Under the pieces are notes generated by a model. It was given only the letters and a program-made list of their open reading frames with translations, was not told the DNA's origin and searched no databases. This document shows, piece by piece, positions 60,549 through 64,000 of a DNA stretch of 64,000 nucleotides (the first letter of the stretch is position 1; each line of letters starts with the position of its first letter). The DNA comes from Microbacterium sp. Root166 (GTDB taxonomy: Bacteria > Actinomycetota > Actinomycetes > Actinomycetales > Microbacteriaceae): the NCBI RefSeq assembly GCF_001427145.1, contig NZ_LMGL01000001.1, forward strand, positions 417,476 through 481,475, written 5' to 3'. Both the position numbers and the translations under genes were made by a program.

Positions 60549-61778
60549 TCACTCGCCTCCGGGAGTTCCCTGACGGTCCGGATCCCCGGTCTCCCGTGCA
60601 TTCGCGGCCAGCCACCGCAGACCGACCCCACCCAAGAGCGAGGCGACAGCGAGGCCGAAGGGGAGCGCCGCAGGCGCCAGACCGGCGATCAGCATGACGG
60701 CTGCAGCCAGCAGACCGAGGATCGTGTCGATGAGTCGGATCGCGAACACAGCGGTCTGCCGACCCGTCGCCGCACCGAGTGCGCCGTAGGGAGTCACCGC
60801 GGCCACCGACGCGCCGTAGACGATCCAGCCCAGCACGGCGACGACATCCAGCTCCTCGCCGAAGATCAGTGGGCCCACCACCGGCGCCAGGGCGACCGCC
60901 ACAGCACCCATGACGACAGTGAGCCCCAGCAGCACGAGGACGACTCGGTCGGCCTCGCGCAGCGAGCCGGAAGCCCCCTCGCGGTGCTGGCCGGCGAAGC
61001 GCACGAAGAGGAAGGATGAGAAGCCGCCGACCACCAGGATCAGCGGCGACGTGTACGTGCGAGCGAGTTCCAGTTCACCGACGGCGACCAGGCCGGCCGC
61101 CGCCAGGACGAGAAGCCGGACCCCGGTGAACATGAGCGGACGAAGAGTCTGCTGGAGCCCGCGCCATGCGCCGTACCGCCACACCGTGCCGTAGTCGGCG
61201 CCCGCGAAGCCGACGAGGACGCGATCCTTCCGCGCGACCAGGAACCATCCGATGACGGACGCAGCCGTCTGGCCCGCGGCGATCGCTCCGACGAATGCTG
61301 CGAGGCTCAGCGGCTGCGACAGCCACACACCTCCCAGCACGAGCAGTGTGACCATCAGCCCCGCGAGATCGATCACCGCCACCCGCACGAACGCCATGTC
61401 GGCCATGAGCAGTCGCCGCACGATCTCCTCCACCGCGAACGCGCCGAGCGCGAGGGCGAACAGGAGCGCCTCAAGCGGGGAGACGAATCCGATCACGGAA
61501 ACAACGACGCCGGAGACCACGGCGAGCGAGACGGCGGCGAGCGCAAGCGTGCCCTGGAGCGCCGCGCGGATTTTCGGTTCCGAGCGATCGACGACGACGA
61601 GGGTGTCTCCGACCACGCCGGTGATCACCGCCGTGCCGAGCACGATCACGCCATAGAGGATGGCGAACTGCCCGAAGGTCTCGACACCGAGTATCCGAGA
61701 CACCATGATCTGCAGAATCAGGCTGATCGCGGCCTGGGTCGATTGCGCGGCGATCGCGCCGACAGCCTTTCGCCTCAC
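60549..61778 (-). CDS. Polysaccharide flippase (Wzx / MOP superfamily)
   Basis: 409 residues from GTG 61778, with 10 to 12 membrane helices. It opens VRRKAVGAIAAQSTQAAISL and ILGVETFGQFAILYGVIVLG, the usual oligosaccharide flippase start. It moves lipid-linked repeat units across the membrane. ATG 61808 is an alternative start; GTG is preferred because GGGGGG and a hairpin lie just before it. It is the first gene of the minus arm. Confidence 0.9.
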   Translation of the reverse strand: MRRKAVGAIAAQSTQAAISLILQIMVSRILGVETFGQFAILYGVIVLGTAVITGVVGDTLVVVDRSEPKIRAALQGTLALAAVSLAVVSGVVVSVIGFVSPLEALLFALALGAFAVEEIVRRLLMADMAFVRVAVIDLAGLMVTLLVLGGVWLSQPLSLAAFVGAIAAGQTAASVIGWFLVARKDRVLVGFAGADYGTVWRYGAWRGLQQTLRPLMFTGVRLLVLAAAGLVAVGELELARTYTSPLILVVGGFSSFLFVRFAGQHREGASGSLREADRVVLVLLGLTVVMGAVAVALAPVVGPLIFGEELDVVAVLGWIVYGASVAAVTPYGALGAATGRQTAVFAIRLIDTILGLLAAAVMLIAGLAPAALPFGLAVASLLGGVGLRWLAANARETGDPDRQGTPGGE

Positions 61779-61796
61779 GGTCCCCCCATTCCGACC
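61779..61796 (-). promoter_or_regulatory. Hairpin exposing the flippase ribosome site
   Basis: On the minus strand GGTC-GGAATGGGGG-GACC (61796-61779), ending directly before GTG 61778. The loop contains the G-rich ribosome site. It is weaker than the other leaders (4-bp stem, 10-base loop). Confidence 0.4.
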
Positions 61797-61884
61797 TGCC
61801 GCGTCCATCCTGCCAGGCAGCGCCCGGTCGGCTTCGGATCGAATCCTTGCCGCAGCTCCGTCCCAGTGCCATGATGGCGCTACA

Positions 61885-61916
61885 GCGCGGCTGGGGAGTT
61901 GCGCGACTGGGGAGTC
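61885..61916 (+). promoter_or_regulatory. Tandem GGGG-loop hairpins before the metallophosphoesterase gene
   Basis: GCGCGGCT-GGGG-AGTTGCGC (61885-61904; 8 bp including two G-U pairs in RNA) is followed at once by GACT-GGGG-AGTC (61905-61916). The second contains the GGGGAG ribosome site and ends three bases before ATG 61920. The two adjacent stems share no sequence beyond CT/AG yet have the same loop. Confidence 0.65.
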
Positions 61917-61919
61917 ACC

Positions 61920-64000
61920 ATGCGCGAAGACGCGCGGGAATCGTTCGTGCTCAAGAGGCTGGCCGCCGGCGTCGTCTGGGGGCTGGCCGTCGGCTCGCTG
62001 AGTCTCGTCGCGGCGGCTCCCGCTCAGGCCGCGCCGCCGGCGGTGACCCTCGTCTCGCCCGCCGACGGCGCAGCCGTCGGCACCAGCACACCGCTGGTCG
62101 TGTCGGTGGCGGATGCCGACGGGGATGCCGCCAGCGTGACCTTCGAGGGCCGGAAGAAGGGGCTCACCGTCCCCGGACCCACGAGCAGTGAGCCTTTCTC
62201 GATCGCGGTGGTTCCGGACACGCAGAACTACACCTACAACAACCGCTGGCCCACCATGAACCAGCAGTCGCAGTGGCTGGTCGACAACCGTGAGCGCCTC
62301 GACCTCGCCTTCACCGTCCACGTCGGCGACCTCGTGAGCGAGTACACGAATCCTGCGCAATGGCAGCTCGTTTCGGCGGCGCTGAAGATCCTCGACGACG
62401 CGAACATGCCGAACTCCGTCGTGCCGGGAAATCACGACTTCGACAACGCGACCGGTGCAGTCGGACCGTTCGACCAGTACTTTCCGGTGAGCCGCTACGC
62501 AGACGCAGTCTGGAACACGGCGAGCACCCGCTACGGCGGTCACCTCGGTCAGAGCCAGTTCGGCGCGGACCCGATCGACCGGCGCAACTTCGACAACTAC
62601 GCCCTCTTCACCGCCGGAGGAACGGACTTCCTCGTCCTCAATCTCGAGTGGGAGGCTCCGACCTACGCGCTCGAGTGGGCGGATCGCGTGCTGGCCGCTC
62701 ATCCCGATCGCACCGTGATCATGGTCACACACAGCTTCCTGACGGTCTCCGGCAGCAGGTGGACGGGCACGCAGCGACCGGGTGGAACCTCACAGGCGCA
62801 GCTGTGGAACAACTTCGTCTCGACGCACTGCCAGATCCGCGTAGTGATCGCCGGACACGAGCACAACGGCAACGAGGGCGAGGCATCCCGCACCGACGCG
62901 AACACGTGCGGCCGGCCGGTCCATCAGCTCATGACCGATTACCAGGACCGTCCGAACGGCGGGGACGGGTGGCTGCGGTATTACACGTTCGACCCCGCGG
63001 CCAACACGATGACCGCTACGACCTACTCGCCCAAGCTGGACCGGTACGAAACGGACGCCAACTCGTCGTTCGTCCTGCCGTTCGAGCTCACCCCGCCGGT
63101 TCCCGCGCCCTTCGAGACCATCGGAACAGCGACGGTCAGCGGTGGGACGGCGACCGCGACCTGGGGCGCACTGGCCGCAGACACCGCGTACGAGTGGCGT
63201 GCTGTGGTCTCCGCCGGAGGCGACACCATCACCTCTCCCGTCTACACCCTGCGCACCGCCCCGCTGCCGCCGCGCCTGACCGACACCTTCACTCGCACCA
63301 CGGCCTCGGGCTGGGGGACCGCCGACACGGGACAGACGTGGGTTCCGGCATCCGGAGCATCGTCGTTCACCGTGGACGGCGCGAACGGGCGGATCACGAC
63401 CGCGCCCGGGCAGAGTCGCTCGGTCGATGCGACCGTGTTCCGGTCGACGGATCTGGCGGTCGACGCAGAGCTGACCACCTCCGTCGCGCCGGGCGGTTCG
63501 GGGGGATACATCTCTCTCCTCGGCAGAGACACCGGTTCCAGCGATTACCGAGCGACTGTCCAGCTGTCGACCACGACGACCGCCGTGACACTCCGGCGCG
63601 TGGTGAACGGTGCCGAGACGGTGCTCGCGACTCAGCGCATCAGCGGAGGTGTCACTGCCGGCACGGTGGTGCGGGTCCGGTTCGAGCTGAGCGGGACGGC
63701 GCCGACGACTCTGCGCGCCAAAGTCTGGACCGGCGCGGTCGAGCCGTCCGCGTGGAGCGCGACCACGACGGACGCGACTGCGGCGCTGCAGACGAGCGGC
63801 GGGGTCGGCGCCTATGTGTACCTTTCGAGCACCGCGGGGGCGAGCGTCAGCACGCTTCTCGCTTCATACTCCGCGGTGGGCGGCACAGGGAGTCCCCCAC
63901 TCCCTGCGAATACTCCGCCCACCGCGGTCATCTCCACACCCGCGATCACCGGCCGCGCCGTGACGGTCAACGGTTCCGGCTCCACCGACACCGACGGCAC
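61920..64000 (+). CDS. Secreted calcineurin-like metallophosphoesterase with beta module and PKD start, 3' end outside window
   Basis: 693 codons are visible from ATG 61920 and the frame is still open at the window end. Signal peptide (LAVGSLSLVAAAPAQA). Metallophosphoesterase metal motifs in order: VVPDTQNY, VHVGDLVSEY, VPGNHDFD, MVTHSFL, IAGHEHNGN. An FN3-like stretch (about 385-450) leads to the shared beta module (LTDTFTRTTASGWGTADTG, about 455-655) and the beginning of a PKD domain (TPPTAVISTPAITGRAVTVN). It probably hydrolyses an extracellular phosphodiester or monoester, and shares its module with the giant matrix proteins. Confidence 0.9.
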   Translation, partial: MREDARESFVLKRLAAGVVWGLAVGSLSLVAAAPAQAAPPAVTLVSPADGAAVGTSTPLVVSVADADGDAASVTFEGRKKGLTVPGPTSSEPFSIAVVPDTQNYTYNNRWPTMNQQSQWLVDNRERLDLAFTVHVGDLVSEYTNPAQWQLVSAALKILDDANMPNSVVPGNHDFDNATGAVGPFDQYFPVSRYADAVWNTASTRYGGHLGQSQFGADPIDRRNFDNYALFTAGGTDFLVLNLEWEAPTYALEWADRVLAAHPDRTVIMVTHSFLTVSGSRWTGTQRPGGTSQAQLWNNFVSTHCQIRVVIAGHEHNGNEGEASRTDANTCGRPVHQLMTDYQDRPNGGDGWLRYYTFDPAANTMTATTYSPKLDRYETDANSSFVLPFELTPPVPAPFETIGTATVSGGTATATWGALAADTAYEWRAVVSAGGDTITSPVYTLRTAPLPPRLTDTFTRTTASGWGTADTGQTWVPASGASSFTVDGANGRITTAPGQSRSVDATVFRSTDLAVDAELTTSVAPGGSGGYISLLGRDTGSSDYRATVQLSTTTTAVTLRRVVNGAETVLATQRISGGVTAGTVVRVRFELSGTAPTTLRAKVWTGAVEPSAWSATTTDATAALQTSGGVGAYVYLSSTAGASVSTLLASYSAVGGTGSPPLPANTPPTAVISTPAITGRAVTVNGSGSTDTDG

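Overview
The window is high-GC actinobacterial DNA. Tight ATGA/GTGA gene overlaps, many GTG starts, MsiK-dependent-looking sugar ABC operons and the protein repertoire suggest Microbacteriaceae, most likely a Microbacterium relative; this is inference from content, as no rRNA or housekeeping marker is present. I saw no tRNA, rRNA, CRISPR array, insertion sequence or phage gene.

Region 1 (1-6841) is mixed. It starts inside a class II aldolase gene followed by its DeoR regulator, then a VOC/ArsR pair with a very clear promoter-operator, a membrane protein with a Pro/Ala/Tyr-rich tail, a cluster of palindromic repeats, and an OmpR-type two-component system divergent from a vanY-vanZ pair.

Region 2 (6865-33507) is a sugar / sugar-acid utilisation island. 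A GntR regulator with a perfect palindromic operator faces an RbsABC-type ABC transporter interleaved with two enolase-superfamily enzymes, the second resembling L-fuconate dehydratase. After a PfpI-like protein and a LysR regulator comes a minus-strand SIS isomerase / tautomerase-like / PfkB kinase operon. It is divergent from a long plus-strand operon: binding protein, two permeases, 2-hydroxyacid dehydrogenase, DeoR, class II aldolase, unknown, NodB-like protein. A third operon carries FAH-family hydrolase, GH4 glycosidase, IlvD/Edd dehydratase, Rossmann protein, PfkB kinase and FAD oxidase. A 12-bp word shared by the two divergent promoter regions (19.08 and 26.77 kb) may be the local DeoR operator.

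Region 3 (33699-35862) holds a TetR regulator, a baeRF/Vms1-like protein and a small acidic ORF.

Region 4 (35863-64000) is an exopolysaccharide and secreted-matrix-protein locus. The plus arm has a polyprenyl glycosylphosphotransferase, a glycosyltransferase, a Gfo/Idh oxidoreductase, an unknown TIM-barrel-like protein, a second glycosyltransferase, a small lipoprotein and a 1572-residue secreted propeller-LamG-PKD protein. The converging minus arm reads flippase, Wzz-like protein with a degenerate kinase domain, Wzy-like polymerase, a small anchored protein, a 1783-residue paralogue of the giant protein, a CDP-alcohol phosphatidyltransferase and a secreted beta-helix protein. A divergent secreted metallophosphoesterase gene runs off the end. 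Five copies of one beta-rich module occur in four of these secreted proteins.

The most interesting signal is in Region 4. The leaders of at least five of its transcription or translation units carry short hairpins whose stems differ but whose loops present GGGG, usually the Shine-Dalgarno itself. Stem sequence varies while pairing is kept, which resembles a CsrA-like translational switch built on a different loop sequence. It is proposed here as an undescribed post-transcriptional control of matrix production.
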